Source: Flavobacteriaceae bacterium CP2B | GTDB lineage: Bacteria > Bacteroidota > Bacteroidia > Flavobacteriales > Flavobacteriaceae | DNA length: 64,000 nt | Reading direction: 5' to 3' | NCBI GenBank assembly: GCA_001683825.1 | Contig: LXTR01000046.1 | Span: forward strand, 1-64,000 | In this document: in pieces, positions 63,961 to 64,000 of the stretch | How positions within the stretch are numbered: position 1 is the stretch's first letter | Layout: every line of letters starts with the position of its first letter | The notes under the pieces: model-generated | Database searches by the model: none | What the model was told of the DNA's origin: nothing | The model's input: only the letters and a program-made list of their open reading frames with translations | Program-made: the position numbers and the translations under genes

Positions 63961-64000
63961 AAAAAGGACACACCTGTACCGTTGGGATGGTACGTAAGGT
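63961..64000 (-). promoter_or_regulatory. Leader hairpin, GGACACACCTA family (cut by window end)
   Basis: AAAAAGGACACACC followed by inner stem GTACC..GGTAC, and AAGGT at the edge. The completing GTGTCC arm would lie beyond base 64000. On the minus strand it precedes the S1-like gene's ribosome site. Confidence 0.7.

Overview
The window looks like part of a large, low-GC plasmid of the Bacillus cereus group (B. cereus / B. thuringiensis / B. anthracis type). This rests on AT-rich DNA with strong AGGAGG-type ribosome sites, IS3-family and IS231-like remnants, a Rap-Phr quorum-sensing cassette, a small plasmid-type Hfq, a PagR-like ArsR regulator, a type IA topoisomerase, an SNF2-like helicase and adenine methylase module, and an iteron array beside a probable replication initiator. 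The mixture resembles the backbone of pXO1-like megaplasmids. No rRNA, tRNA or insecticidal toxin gene was seen. Functional names come from reading motifs in the translations; no database search was run.

Layout. 0.3-2.3 kb: a tiny basic ORF built on a 19-bp inverted repeat, then a shattered gene with a HEPN-type motif. 2.4-4.1 kb: a WXG100-LHH nuclease toxin and a SMI1/KNR4 immunity gene. 4.1-7.2 kb: two nested IS3-family elements and transposase debris. 7.4-8.2 kb: a ZinT-like zinc lipoprotein behind a textbook Zur operator. 8.7-11.2 kb: a RelA/SpoT-domain protein bracketed by two related palindromes, then a tyrosine recombinase. 11.4-14.3 kb: a nuclease-helicase, two unknown genes and an HTH regulator with a paired operator. 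14.4-18.7 kb: rap-phr, hfq, PagR-like arsR, bdbC, a lipoprotein nuclease and small genes. 18.9-21.6 kb: topoisomerase.

21.7-23.4 kb holds what I consider the most interesting locus: a frameshifted cas12f (type V-F, formerly V-U3) gene followed, in the same orientation, by a recognisable tracrRNA and three degenerate 30-bp repeats at 66-67-bp spacing. 23.8-37.4 kb is plasmid backbone: membrane proteins, a NERD protein, an SNF2-like helicase split by a group II intron, and an N6-adenine methylase. 37.5-44.5 kb: copy 1 of a duplicated small RNA, a membrane protein, a 1,320-aa SIR2-domain protein (candidate anti-phage NADase) and an HTH protein. 44.7-47.7 kb: iterons and a putative Rep. 48.5-54.2 kb: an attenuator-like leader with a small membrane protein, a degenerate tyrosine recombinase, a TnpB element that splits a small gene, and a frameshifted DndC-like sulfurtransferase. 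54.3-57.9 kb: an MntA-HepT toxin-antitoxin pair with a second group II intron inserted inside the ORF overlap. 58-64 kb: two small paralogues around sRNA copy 2, an ATPase/AlbA_2 (Schlafen-like) gene pair, a winged-helix protein and an S1-like protein.

How it works together. The backbone (iterons, Rep, topoisomerase, helicase, methylase, S1-like and relaxation-like proteins) probably maintains or transfers the plasmid. Around it sits a dense layer of conflict modules: T7SS toxin/immunity, RelA/SpoT protein, nuclease-helicase, Cas12f, SIR2, DndC-like, HepT-MntA and ATPase-AlbA_2. Several are broken by frameshifts, IS elements, introns or TnpB. Two kinds of RNA recur in the backbone: a terminator-like leader hairpin with GGACACACCTA arms before at least four genes, and a 178-nt duplicated small RNA with its own promoter.
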